Of a stretch of 28,277 bases of DNA, positions 16,216-24,437 are shown piece after piece. The notes beneath the pieces are model-generated. The model was given only the letters and a program-made list of their open reading frames with translations, ran no database searches and was not told where the DNA came from. Location of the stretch: positions 1-28,277 of the forward strand of contig CAJUME010000009.1 of NCBI GenBank assembly GCA_910587015.1, in the 5' to 3' direction. This DNA is from an uncultured Christensenella sp. GTDB lineage: Bacteria; Bacillota; Clostridia; Christensenellales; Borkfalkiaceae. How positions within the stretch are numbered: position 1 is the stretch's first letter; each line of letters begins with the position of its first letter. The position numbers and the translations under genes are program-made.

Positions 16216-16320
16216 GTTTGCTTTAATTTAAAAAATTCTTTAAAAAAACTTGTTACTTTTTTGTTTAAGCCCGCGCGCAGGGTTTTATATTAATATTGTA
16301 AACATATTTCGGGTATAATT

Positions 16321-16854
16321 ATGGCAAAGAAAAAAACTGAGCAAAACGCAGAAGAAGCAGTAAACGAGCCCGTTGAGCAGACGGAAGCAGAGGCGGCGCA
16401 GCCGACCGAGCTTGAAAAAGCAACCGCGCTTGCCGACGATTACAAGCGCAAATGGTATGCGGTTTCGGCAGAGTACGACAACTACCGCAAGCGCAACGCG
16501 GCGGCTGTTTCAAAAGCCTATGCCGACGGCGCCGCGGAAGCAATTTTGAAGCTTTTGCCCGTTGCGGATAACTTCGGCTATGCGCTTTCCTCGGCCTCGG
16601 ACGAAAAAACAAGGTCCGGTATAGACAAGGTTATAAAGAGCTTTTTAAATATCCTGTCCTCGCTTGGTATCGAAGAAATAGAGGTAGAGGCGGGCGCCCC
16701 GTTCGACGAAAGCGTTATGGAGGCGGTTTTAAACTTTCCGTGCGGCGAGGGCGAAGCGTCCAACACCGTAAAGCAGGTGCTTAAAAAGGGCTATAAGACA
16801 AAGGACGGCAAGGTGATACGCTATGCGCAGGTTGCCGTGACCGTTGAACAATAA
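16321..16854 (+). CDS. grpE: GrpE, nucleotide exchange factor of DnaK
   Basis: Cytoplasmic co-chaperone that releases ADP from DnaK; 177 residues, normal length. The acidic, poorly conserved N-terminus (residues 1-35, Glu/Ala-rich) leads into the long dimerisation helix (DDYKRKWYAVSAEYDNYRKR), then LLPVADNF and the C-terminal beta domain with PFDESVMEAV and VLKKGYKTKDGKVIRYAQVAV. The ATG is the only Met available. It has no ribosome binding site, and a TATAAT ends one base before it. That TATAAT cannot be the promoter for this start, so the promoter must be further upstream; TTGTTT at 16261 with TATATT at 16286 is a weak candidate. hrcA, which often precedes grpE in Firmicutes, is absent. Confidence 0.95.
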   Translation: MAKKKTEQNAEEAVNEPVEQTEAEAAQPTELEKATALADDYKRKWYAVSAEYDNYRKRNAAAVSKAYADGAAEAILKLLPVADNFGYALSSASDEKTRSGIDKVIKSFLNILSSLGIEEIEVEAGAPFDESVMEAVLNFPCGEGEASNTVKQVLKKGYKTKDGKVIRYAQVAVTVEQ

Positions 16855-16901
16855 ATAAAAAACAAAGTGCGTTATTTGCGCAAAACAGGAGATATAAAAA
16901 A

Positions 16902-18701
16902 ATGGGAAAAGTAATAGGAATAGATTTGGGAACCACAAACTCGTGCGTGGCCGTTATGGAAGGCGGCGAGCCGGTTGTTATTGCAAACAGCGAGGGTAAC
17001 AGAACAACTCCCTCGGTCGTATCGTTCAAGGCGGACGGTAGCCGTATAGTAGGTCAGGCGGCAAAAAGACTTGCGGTAGCCTCGCCCGATAAGACGGTTA
17101 TATCCATAAAGCGCCATATGGGCGAAAGCTATAAGGTGAATATAGAGAAGGGCTATTCCCCGCAGGAAATTTCCGCAATGATTTTAACAAAATTAAAGGC
17201 GGACGCGGAAAGCTATCTCGGCACAAAGGTTACGGACGCGGTTATCACCTGCCCCGCATACTTCAACGACAGTCAGCGTCAGGCTACCAAGGACGCGGGC
17301 AAAATTGCGGGACTTAACGTTCTGCGTATTATAAACGAGCCTACCGCCGCGGCGCTTTCCTACGGTCTTGACAAGCAGGAGGGCAGCCAGAAGGTAATGA
17401 TTTACGACCTCGGCGGCGGTACCTTCGACGTTTCCATTCTGGAAATCGGCGACGGCGTGTTCGAGGTGCTTGCAACCAACGGCGACACGCACCTCGGCGG
17501 CGACGACTTCGACAACAAGATAATCGACTACCTTGTGGAAACGTTTAAAAAGGACACGGGCGTAGACCTTTCCAAGGACAAAATGGCAATGCAGCGCCTT
17601 AAAGAGGCGGCGGAAAAGGCGAAAATAGAGCTTTCCGGCATGAGCACCACAAACGTAAACCTTCCGTTTATCACCGTTTCTGACGGTGCGCCCCAGCACC
17701 TCGATATAGACCTTTCCAAACAGAAATTCGACAGCCTGACTGCCGATTTGGTTGAAAGAACGGTAGAGCCCATGCGCAAGGCAATGCAGGACGCGGGACT
17801 TTCTTACAGCGATATTTCCAAGGTAATAATGGTAGGCGGCTCTACGCGTATTCCCGCCGTATTCGATAAGGTAAAGCAGATTACCGGCAAGGAGCCGTTC
17901 AAGGGCATCAACCCCGACGAATGCGTTGCAATCGGCGCGGCTATTCAGGGCGGCGTGCTTTCCGGCGAGGTCAAAGACGTGCTTCTGCTTGACGTTATGC
18001 CTTTGACCTTGGGTATAGAAACCCTCGGCGGAGTATCCACGCCGCTGATTGAGAGAAATACGACCATTCCCGTAAAGAAAAGTCAGGTGTTCTCTACTGC
18101 GGCTGATAACCAGCCCGGCGTTGAAATAAACGTATTGCAGGGCGAAAGAAAGTTTGCCCGCGACAATAAGTCCTTAGGCAAGTTTATGCTTACGGATATT
18201 CCCCCCGCACCCCGCGGAGTGCCCCAGATTGAGGTTACCTTCGACGTGGACGCAAACGGTATTGTAAACGTAACCGCAAAGGATTTGGGCACGGGCAAGA
18301 GCACGAATATCACAATCACCGCTTCTACAAACCTTTCCGAGGACGACATAGACAAGGCCGTAAAGGACGCGGAAAAGTATGCGGAGGAGGACAAGAAGCG
18401 CAAGGAAGCGGTTGATAACAGAAACACGCTTGAAAGCATGATTGACGGGCTTGAAAAGACATTGAAGGATGCGGGCGAAAAGCTTTCCGCAGACGATAAA
18501 AAGCTTGTGGAGGACGCTGTTGCAAAGGCTAAGACAGAGCTTGAATCGGGCGACGACGCGCGCATTAAGGCGGCAATGGAAACGCTGACAAACGACGTGC
18601 AGCCCGTTATCGCAAAAATCTATCAGCAGGCGGGCGGACAGGGCAATCCCAACGGCGGAAACGGCGGAAACGGCGACGACACCGAATTCAGCCAGCACTA
18701 A
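16902..18701 (+). CDS. dnaK: DnaK, Hsp70 chaperone
   Basis: ATP-driven chaperone that folds nascent and stress-damaged proteins with DnaJ and GrpE; 599 residues, the size of Gram-positive DnaK. The ATPase domain (about 1-360) shows IGIDLGTTNS, AYFNDSQRQATKDAG, INEPTAAALSYG, DLGGGTFDVSIL and VGGSTRIPAV. The linker DVLLLDVMPLTLGIETLGG leads to the substrate-binding domain, and the helical lid runs from about residue 480. The C-terminus is unusual: a Gly/Asn-rich tail ending GDDTEFSQH rather than the acidic EEV-like end common in the family. AGGAG precedes the start, 47 bp after grpE, so the two are probably co-transcribed. Confidence 0.97.
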   Translation: MGKVIGIDLGTTNSCVAVMEGGEPVVIANSEGNRTTPSVVSFKADGSRIVGQAAKRLAVASPDKTVISIKRHMGESYKVNIEKGYSPQEISAMILTKLKADAESYLGTKVTDAVITCPAYFNDSQRQATKDAGKIAGLNVLRIINEPTAAALSYGLDKQEGSQKVMIYDLGGGTFDVSILEIGDGVFEVLATNGDTHLGGDDFDNKIIDYLVETFKKDTGVDLSKDKMAMQRLKEAAEKAKIELSGMSTTNVNLPFITVSDGAPQHLDIDLSKQKFDSLTADLVERTVEPMRKAMQDAGLSYSDISKVIMVGGSTRIPAVFDKVKQITGKEPFKGINPDECVAIGAAIQGGVLSGEVKDVLLLDVMPLTLGIETLGGVSTPLIERNTTIPVKKSQVFSTAADNQPGVEINVLQGERKFARDNKSLGKFMLTDIPPAPRGVPQIEVTFDVDANGIVNVTAKDLGTGKSTNITITASTNLSEDDIDKAVKDAEKYAEEDKKRKEAVDNRNTLESMIDGLEKTLKDAGEKLSADDKKLVEDAVAKAKTELESGDDARIKAAMETLTNDVQPVIAKIYQQAGGQGNPNGGNGGNGDDTEFSQH

Positions 18702-18724
18702 AAAATAATTCACGAATTTTTAAG

Positions 18725-18760
18725 CGTTAAGAGGGTGTTTAAAATACACCCTCTTTAACG
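18725..18760 (+). other. Intergenic hairpin between dnaK and dnaJ
   Basis: A 14-bp stem with one bulged T (18725-18738 with 18746-18760; arms contain GAGGGTGT and ACACCCTC) and a TTAAAAT loop. No T-run follows, so it is probably not a full terminator. It could protect the 3' end of the grpE-dnaK mRNA or lower dnaJ expression. It does not match the CIRCE element. Confidence 0.6.
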
Positions 18761-18788
18761 GTATTTGAAGCATATATAAGGGTCAATT

Positions 18789-19928
18789 ATGCCAGACAAG
18801 AAAAATTATTACGATATTTTAGGCGTTTCCAAGTCGGCGACGCAGGACGAAATAAAATCTGCTTACCGCAAGCTTGCAAAGCAGTACCACCCCGACTTTC
18901 ACCCCAACGACGCGGCGGCGGCAGAAAAATTCAAGGAAATCAACGAGGCGAACGAAACGCTTTCCGACGAGAACAAGCGCAAGCAGTACGACTTTGAATT
19001 GGAGCACCCCAACATGGGCGGCGGAAACCCCTTCGGCGGCTTTTCGGGCGGGTTCGGCGGCGGCTTCGAGGATATACTCAGCTCGGTATTCGGCGGCGGC
19101 TTCGGAGGGTTTGGCGGAGGACAGACCTCTGCGCGCGGCGCGGATATTCAGCAAACGGTAAGCCTTTCCTTTCTGGACGCGATTAAGGGCTGTACAAAGA
19201 CGATACGGTATACACGCAACGAAAGCTGTCCGTCCTGCAAGGGCACGGGCGCGAAGGGCGGCACAGCCTTTCAGAAGTGCGCGCGCTGCGGCGGTAACGG
19301 CAGGGTTAAATTTCAGCAGGATACCATTTTCGGCAGAACGATACAGGTGGGCGCTTGCCCCGACTGCGGCGGCACTGGCAAAAAGATTACCGAGCGTTGC
19401 CCCGACTGCAAGGGCAAGGGCTATCAGCGCGGCGAAACGGTTGTCACTCTTAACATTCCCGCCGGCGTTGACAGCGACAGCAGCTTAAGAAAGCGCGGCT
19501 ACGGTCAGGCTTCGGGCAACGGCGGAGAAAGCGGGGATTTGTACGTTTATTTCCGCATAGAGCCGCATAAAATGCTGCACCGTAACGACAGGGATTTGTA
19601 CGTGACCGTGCCGATTTCCTACAAAACGGCGGTTATGGGCGGAAAAATTTTGGTGCCCGCGGTTGACGATATGCTGGAATTGAATATTCCCGAAGGAACT
19701 GCATCGGGTACAAGATTTACTATGCGCGGCAAGGGCGTTAAAACGGTAAACGGTACGGGCAACCTTATTGTTACCGTTGAAATAGATATTCCCGCTAAGC
19801 TCTCGCGCGAGCAGGCAAAGGCGCTTAGCGAGTACGAGAACGGCGTTGTCTTGAAGTCGTGCGCGAATATGCAGAGGTTTGCGAACGACGTTTCCGCAAT
19901 ATACGGCAGAAAGGTAGAAAAACAGTAA
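18789..19928 (+). CDS. dnaJ: DnaJ, Hsp40 co-chaperone
   Basis: Stimulates the DnaK ATPase and delivers substrates; 379 residues. The J domain (about 5-70) contains the essential HPD (KQYHPDFHPND). A Gly/Phe-rich region follows (about 75-118; GGFSGGFGGGFEDILSSVF). The zinc domain has all four repeats: CPSCKGTG, CARCGGNG, CPDCGGTG and CPDCKGKG. The C-terminal substrate domains (about 215-350) include GYGQASGNGGESGDLYV and GTASGTRFTMRGKGV. This is a full-length class A DnaJ. AAGGG lies 6 bases before the ATG. The 87-bp gap to dnaK contains a hairpin, and a strong terminator follows the stop. Confidence 0.96.
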   Translation: MPDKKNYYDILGVSKSATQDEIKSAYRKLAKQYHPDFHPNDAAAAEKFKEINEANETLSDENKRKQYDFELEHPNMGGGNPFGGFSGGFGGGFEDILSSVFGGGFGGFGGGQTSARGADIQQTVSLSFLDAIKGCTKTIRYTRNESCPSCKGTGAKGGTAFQKCARCGGNGRVKFQQDTIFGRTIQVGACPDCGGTGKKITERCPDCKGKGYQRGETVVTLNIPAGVDSDSSLRKRGYGQASGNGGESGDLYVYFRIEPHKMLHRNDRDLYVTVPISYKTAVMGGKILVPAVDDMLELNIPEGTASGTRFTMRGKGVKTVNGTGNLIVTVEIDIPAKLSREQAKALSEYENGVVLKSCANMQRFANDVSAIYGRKVEKQ

Positions 19929-19944
19929 GTTTTTGATTGATTTA

Positions 19945-19985
19945 AATCGCCCCGCGCGGCTTTGGCGCGCGGGGCGATTATTTTT
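19945..19985 (+). terminator. Intrinsic terminator after dnaJ
   Basis: A stem of 13-14 bp (19945-19958 with 19966-19979), with ATCGCCCCGCGC in the left arm, is followed by ATTTTTAT. It closes the chaperone operon. Confidence 0.85.
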
Positions 19986-20015
19986 ATCCGGCAAAATTAT
20001 GTTAAAATTTAAAAT

Positions 20016-20232
20016 TGTTGATAACGTATTTTTAAATATGTACGAAAAAACGCTGAAAAAGTCGAAATTTCTTGCAATATTGCTTTGCTGTGAATAAAAT
20101 GTGGAAAACTATTTTCATTTATCGCTTTTGAAAAGTTGTACACGGTAAAATTGTGGAAAACTTTTTGTGGATAACCTTATAAAAATAACCCGAAAAACCG
20201 TTTTTGAACGAAGTTATCCACATTTATGCACT
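20016..20232. other. Cluster of DnaA boxes in a 0.5-kb non-coding region (candidate replication origin or DnaA-binding cluster)
   Basis: The gap 19929-20452 has no credible gene. It is AT-rich and holds five exact matches to the DnaA box consensus TTWTNCACA: minus-strand boxes at 20089-20097 (TTATTCACA), 20100-20108 and 20152-20160 (both TTTTCCACA) and 20166-20174 (TTATCCACA), and a plus-strand box at 20214-20222 (TTATCCACA). Single-mismatch boxes lie at 20016-20024 and 20224-20232. Very AT-rich stretches flank the cluster (about 20000-20040 and 20230-20255). By a rough count with equal base frequencies, fewer than 0.01 matches would be expected in 134 bp. It could be oriC, an origin-like element or a DnaA-titrating cluster of the kind known in Bacillus. 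No dnaA, dnaN or rpmH gene is in the window. Confidence 0.75.
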
Positions 20233-20388
20233 TTTATACATTATATTAATATTGCGCAGCGACGCGGAATATGAAAAAAATTCCCTTTATACTGAAAGGA
20301 AATTTCTTAAAAAGTAAAAACGTGCGCGGTGTGTTTGAAATTTTCGCACACATTTCACATAAGCACGCAAATATTCGGGGCTTTAAGG

Positions 20389-20417
20389 TTGACAATAAAA
20401 TTTATATCGGTTATTGT
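20389..20417 (+). promoter_or_regulatory. Promoter of the MATE-cardiolipin synthase genes
   Basis: A perfect TTGACA (20389-20394) lies 17 bases before TATTGT (20412-20417). Transcription would start near 20424 and give a leader with the AAGGA ribosome binding site at 20441-20445. A TATAAT at 20428-20433 is too close to the start to be used with it. Confidence 0.6.
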
Positions 20418-20452
20418 AATAAGACTATATAATTATGTTTAAGGATTTTGCA

Positions 20453-21802
20453 ATGAGGATACAGCTTTCCGACCATTTCAGCTATAAAAAGCTTTTTATA
20501 TTTGTTGTGCCTTCTGTAATAATGATGGTGTTCACAAGCGTGTACAGCGTTGTGGACGGGCTTTTTGTGTCTAATTTTGCGGGGGAAAAGGCGGTAACCG
20601 CAATCAATCTGATTTTTCCGCTTATTATGGTGCTTGGGTCTATCGGCTTTATGCTCGGCGCGGGCGGCAGCGCGCTTGTCGCAAAGACCTTGGGAGAGGG
20701 CGATAGGGACAAGGCTGATAAATATTTTTCCATGCTGGTATACGTTACGCTTGTAATCGGCGCGGTTATTGCCGTTGCGGGACAGTTTGTTGTGCCTGCG
20801 GTTGCAAGGCTTTTGATGCTTGGCGATGTGGACGAAGCCGTTTACGGCTATTGCGTGCTGTACGGCAGAATTCTGCTTGCGGGACAGCCCTTTTTTATTC
20901 TGCAAAACATATTTCAAAGCTTTTTCGTGACTGCGGAAAAGCCGCGGTTGGGGCTTTTGGTTACCGCTTCGGCAGGCGTTTTGAATATAATTTTAGACGC
21001 GGTGCTTGTGGCGGGGTGCGGACTGGGACTGTTGGGCGCGGCGCTTGCAACGCTTACAAGCCAGATTTTCGGCGGGGTATTCCCTATAATATATTTCTCT
21101 TTAAAAAACAGCAGTCTGCTGCGCCTTACAAGAACAAAATTTTATCCAAAAGCGTTTTTAAAGGCGTGCACGAACGGCTCGTCCGAATTTTTCTCGAACG
21201 TGTCCTCGGCGGTGGTTATGATGCTGTATAACTTCCAGATACAAAGAATTCTGGGTGAGGAAATGGGTAAATCGGGCGTTGCGGCTTACGGCTCTATCGG
21301 ATATATAGCTATGATTTTCTTTTCGATATTCATGGGCTTTTCGGTGGGCAGCGCGCCGCTTATGGGCTATAATTACGGTGCGCAGAACAAGACGGAAATG
21401 CACAACCTGTTCAAAAAAAGCCTTATTATTATGGGGCTTGGAGGCTTGATTATGTTCGGGCTTTCGGAAGGGCTTGCGTACCCGTTTATAAAAATGTTCG
21501 GCTACGAGCAAGCCGTATTCGAAATGGCTTTGCGCGGCTTCAGAATTTACGCCTGCGTATTTTTGACTGCGGGTATAAGCATTTACGCCTCCGCGCTGTT
21601 CACTTCGCTTAATAACGGGCTTATTTCCGCGCTTATTTCGTTTTTGCGTTCGGTTGTGTTTCAGGTTGCGGCGGTCATGGTTCTGCCGATATTCTGGCAG
21701 CTTGACGGCGTTTGGGCGGCGGGCTGTATTGCGGAGATTTTTTCCATAATCATATCCGTTGTCTGCATAATCTGCTTCCGCAAAAGGTACGGGTATGCGT
21801 AA
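20453..21802 (+). CDS. MATE-family multidrug/metabolite exporter
   Basis: Cation-coupled efflux protein of the MATE family in the cytoplasmic membrane, 449 residues with about 12 hydrophobic segments. The N-terminus MRIQLSDHFSYKKLFIF followed by VDGLFVSNFAG is characteristic of a large clostridial MATE subgroup, and this conservation together with AAGGA at 20441 decides for the ATG at 20453 over the one at 20435. Other family features are GAGGSALVAKTLGEGD, FFVTAEKPRLG and the second-half repeat GSAPLMGYNYGAQNK, so both halves are complete. The substrate cannot be told. The cardiolipin synthase gene follows after 30 bp and is probably in the same transcript. Confidence 0.9.
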   Translation: MRIQLSDHFSYKKLFIFVVPSVIMMVFTSVYSVVDGLFVSNFAGEKAVTAINLIFPLIMVLGSIGFMLGAGGSALVAKTLGEGDRDKADKYFSMLVYVTLVIGAVIAVAGQFVVPAVARLLMLGDVDEAVYGYCVLYGRILLAGQPFFILQNIFQSFFVTAEKPRLGLLVTASAGVLNIILDAVLVAGCGLGLLGAALATLTSQIFGGVFPIIYFSLKNSSLLRLTRTKFYPKAFLKACTNGSSEFFSNVSSAVVMMLYNFQIQRILGEEMGKSGVAAYGSIGYIAMIFFSIFMGFSVGSAPLMGYNYGAQNKTEMHNLFKKSLIIMGLGGLIMFGLSEGLAYPFIKMFGYEQAVFEMALRGFRIYACVFLTAGISIYASALFTSLNNGLISALISFLRSVVFQVAAVMVLPIFWQLDGVWAAGCIAEIFSIIISVVCIICFRKRYGYA

Positions 21803-21832
21803 ACAGCGCTAAGCGCAAGGGGGTGGCGCATT

Positions 21833-23428
21833 ATGAATTATAAAAAAATTGCCGAACGCCGACGCGTTGCGCTTTCCCGTTCCGCGGGCGGTAAATCGGT
21901 AAAAATTCATACCGAGGGAAAGGGCATAGGCGTTGTGAAAACGCTTGCGGTAGGTTTTTTTATACTGCTGCAGCTTGCGCTTATGCTGTTGCTGTTCCTC
22001 GGCGTAACCACCTCGTTTATATGGTATCAGCTTTTGGCTATGGCGCTTAGCCTTATATGCTGTATACATGTGCTTTCAAGCGAAAAAACGGGGCAGACCA
22101 AAACGGTGTGGGTGCTGTTTTTAACGGTGTTTTTCTACTTCGGGTATATTTTTTACGTCCTTTCCAGCGAGTATATATTTTTCGGCAGGGCAAGGCTGCG
22201 CTACGGCGAAATTTTTGCGCGCACGGCAGAATACACCCCCGAATATCCTCGGCTTAACGATGCTTCGGCGCAGACTGCGCGCGACTGCGAATACCTTAAA
22301 ACGGTCGGCGGGTTTGCCGCTTATACTAATTCCACGCTTAAATATTTCCCGTCGGGAGCAAAGCTTTTCGATGACGTTCTGGAACAGCTTGAAGGCGCGG
22401 AAAGGTTCATTTTTATCGAGTTTTTCATAATTTCCGACGGATTGCTGTTTGAGAAATTTTTCGAAATACTTTCAAAAAAAGCGGCGGACGGAGTGAAGGT
22501 CAGAATTATCTGCGACGGGATGGGCAGTCACGGCACGCTGTCGTTAAAAAACCGTAAAAGGCTGAAAAAAGCGGGTATAGATTTGCGGTTTTTCAACAGA
22601 ATAGCGCCTATGTTTACCTTTGCGCTGAATTTGCGCGACCACAGAAAAATTATCGTTATTGACGGTAAAACGGCATATACGGGGGGATGTAACCTCGCGG
22701 ACGAGTACATAAACCGCAAGCGTATGCGCGGATATTGGAAGGATACGGGGCTTAAAATCGAAGGCGGCGCGGTTGGCGCGATGTCGCTTATATTTTTGCG
22801 GCAGTGGGAATTTATAACGCGCGCGGCGGAGGACTATGCGCCATACCTTAGCATTGACAACACTGCGGACGCGGCTTTTGGAGAGGGAATTGTTGTTCCG
22901 TATGCAGACGGAAAGGACTATAACCACGGCATATGCAAGGGTGTATTCGAAAATATTATTGCGGGCGCGCAAAAGCGGCTGTATATTATGACGCCCTACT
23001 TCGTGCCCGACGAGGATACCGCCAACCTGCTTGCGCTTAAAGCGCGGTCGGGCGTGGACGTTAAAATTATTCTGCCGGACCTGCCCGACAAGGCGTACGT
23101 CTACCGCGTAACCTTAGACAATGCCGAGCGGCTGTTATCGAGCGGGGTAAGGGTTTTTAAAATGAGCGGCGCGTTTGTGCACGCGAAGCTGATGCTTTCT
23201 GAAAGCTGCGCTTACGTTGGCTCTGCCAACCTCGATTTGCGCAGCTATTACAACCAGTTTGAGAACGGGGTATATTTCACCTCGCCGTCGGCAATGGAAG
23301 AGGTGTTGCGGGACTTTGAAAAAACGCTTGGCGTATGCGCCGGAATTACTGCGGAAAATGCGGCGAGAAACAGGCTTATTTCGCGCATAGTGGCGGGGGT
23401 ATTGCGGATTTTTTCCCCGCTTATGTAA
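21833..23428 (+). CDS. cls: Cardiolipin synthase (phospholipase D superfamily)
   Basis: Membrane enzyme that joins phosphatidylglycerol molecules to cardiolipin; 531 residues. A basic N-terminus precedes two or three hydrophobic segments (about residues 36-60, 64-80 and 92-112). Two phospholipase D half-domains follow. The first HKD motif is complete: His270, Lys272 and Asp277, followed by GGCN. In the second, His450 and Lys452 are present with GSANLDLRS after them, but Glu457 replaces the usual Asp. The DxR of the last motif and the membrane anchor fit bacterial ClsA-type enzymes. AAGGGGG precedes the ATG. A strong bidirectional terminator lies just after the stop. The reaction is assigned by family; transfer to other phospholipid head groups is possible. 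Confidence 0.88.
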   Translation: MNYKKIAERRRVALSRSAGGKSVKIHTEGKGIGVVKTLAVGFFILLQLALMLLLFLGVTTSFIWYQLLAMALSLICCIHVLSSEKTGQTKTVWVLFLTVFFYFGYIFYVLSSEYIFFGRARLRYGEIFARTAEYTPEYPRLNDASAQTARDCEYLKTVGGFAAYTNSTLKYFPSGAKLFDDVLEQLEGAERFIFIEFFIISDGLLFEKFFEILSKKAADGVKVRIICDGMGSHGTLSLKNRKRLKKAGIDLRFFNRIAPMFTFALNLRDHRKIIVIDGKTAYTGGCNLADEYINRKRMRGYWKDTGLKIEGGAVGAMSLIFLRQWEFITRAAEDYAPYLSIDNTADAAFGEGIVVPYADGKDYNHGICKGVFENIIAGAQKRLYIMTPYFVPDEDTANLLALKARSGVDVKIILPDLPDKAYVYRVTLDNAERLLSSGVRVFKMSGAFVHAKLMLSESCAYVGSANLDLRSYYNQFENGVYFTSPSAMEEVLRDFEKTLGVCAGITAENAARNRLISRIVAGVLRIFSPLM

Positions 23429-23443
23429 TAAATGCAGCATAGC

Positions 23444-23490
23444 AAAAGCCCTCCGCAACGGCGGTTAAGCCGTTGCGGAGGGCTTTTTTT
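23444..23490. terminator. Bidirectional intrinsic terminator
   Basis: A perfect 19-bp stem (23444-23462 with 23469-23487), loop GGTTAA, has an AAAA flank on the left and a seven-T run on the right. It lies between the convergent cls and ABC ATPase genes. Confidence 0.92.
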
Positions 23491-23501
23491 ACGGCATAAA
23501 G

Positions 23502-24437
23502 CTATAAAACCTTTGATAAAAATTCCTTTAATCTGTCGGTTTGCGGCTGTTCGAAAAGCTGTTCGGGCGCGCCCTCCTCGGTGATTATTCCGTCCGACAT
23601 AAACAGCACGCGGGAGGCAACCTCGCGCGCAAAGCCCATTTCGTGGGTGACGATAACCATTGTCATTCCCTCGTTGGCAACCTCTTTGATAAGCGCGAGC
23701 ACCTCGCCGACCATTTCGGGGTCGAGCGCGGAGGTCGGCTCGTCAAAAAGCATAACCTTAGGGCTCATTGCCAGCGCCCTTACTATTGCAATGCGCTGAC
23801 GCTGTCCGCCGGAGAGGGTGGAGGGGTAAACGTCCGCCTTGTCCAAAAGCCCTATGCGCTCCAAAAGCCGCTTGGCGTTTTGCTCCGCTTCTGCCTTAAT
23901 CTGCTTTTTTGTCTTTTCAACGGCAAGCAACGGCGCTTTTTTATCCTTGCTTCTGAACAGGTTGCAAAGCCTTATAAAAAAGTTTTTGCGCTGTGTTTTG
24001 CGCAAGTCCTGCAAGCCGACGTGCACGGGCGCAAGCGTTATATTTTCAAGCACCTTCATATTATTGAAGAGGTTGAACTGCTGAAAGACCATGCCCATGC
24101 GCCGCCGCTGAATGTTTATATCAACGTTCAAATCACAAAGATTGCTACCCTCAAAAAAGACGTATCCGTCGGTGGGGTCCTCCAACACGTTAAGACACCG
24201 CAAAAACGTGCTTTTGCCGCTGCCCGAGGGGCCTATGACGGCAACCTTTTCGCCCTTGAAGATTTTTGTGCTGATATTGTCTAAAACCTTTAAGCCGTCG
24301 AAGGTTTTTGTGAGGTGCTGAATTTCAATAAGCGCTTCGGGGTCGTAAGGCTCTACGGGCGTAACCTGCGTTTTAATAAACTTTTGCCCCTTGACCTTGG
24401 CTGCCTTGGGCGGTTTTTCGTTTTTAAAGCTTTTCAC
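23502..24437 (-). CDS. Polar amino acid ABC transporter, ATP-binding protein (GlnQ/HisP type) with insertion
   Basis: Cytoplasmic ATPase that powers the importer formed with the next two genes; 311 residues against about 240 for the family. Walker A is GPSGSGKS (69-76), the Q-loop lies around 119-120 (VFQQFNLF), the signature is LSGGQ (208-212), Walker B is VMLFDEP (228-234), and the switch His is 265 (VTHEMGFA), so it should be active. Two additions explain the length. One is a Lys-rich N-terminal extension of about 35 residues. The other is an insert of about 35-40 residues (about 142-180) in the helical subdomain, between LAPVHV and EAEQNAKRLLERIGL. The insert is basic and partly aromatic (NFFIRLCNLFRSKDKK). 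The gene overlaps the permease gene by 14 bases. Confidence 0.92.
   Translation of the reverse strand: MKSFKNEKPPKAAKVKGQKFIKTQVTPVEPYDPEALIEIQHLTKTFDGLKVLDNISTKIFKGEKVAVIGPSGSGKSTFLRCLNVLEDPTDGYVFFEGSNLCDLNVDINIQRRRMGMVFQQFNLFNNMKVLENITLAPVHVGLQDLRKTQRKNFFIRLCNLFRSKDKKAPLLAVEKTKKQIKAEAEQNAKRLLERIGLLDKADVYPSTLSGGQRQRIAIVRALAMSPKVMLFDEPTSALDPEMVGEVLALIKEVANEGMTMVIVTHEMGFAREVASRVLFMSDGIITEEGAPEQLFEQPQTDRLKEFLSKVL

Noticed and set aside
16314..16323. TATAAT one base before the grpE ATG as a fourth leaderless promoter
   Set aside because: Transcription from it would begin inside the coding sequence, and no other Met is available downstream; it also lacks a -35 at the right distance. It is probably a chance match in AT-rich DNA.
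20428..20437. ATG at 20435 as the MATE start, with TATAAT just before it
   Set aside because: The ATG at 20453 has an AAGGA ribosome binding site and starts the conserved family sequence; the perfect TTGACA with TATTGT upstream gives a more sensible promoter.
23541..24284. Plus-strand open frame (247 codons) opposite the ABC ATPase
   Set aside because: The minus frame contains all ABC ATPase motifs; the plus frame is low-complexity and unlike any family.
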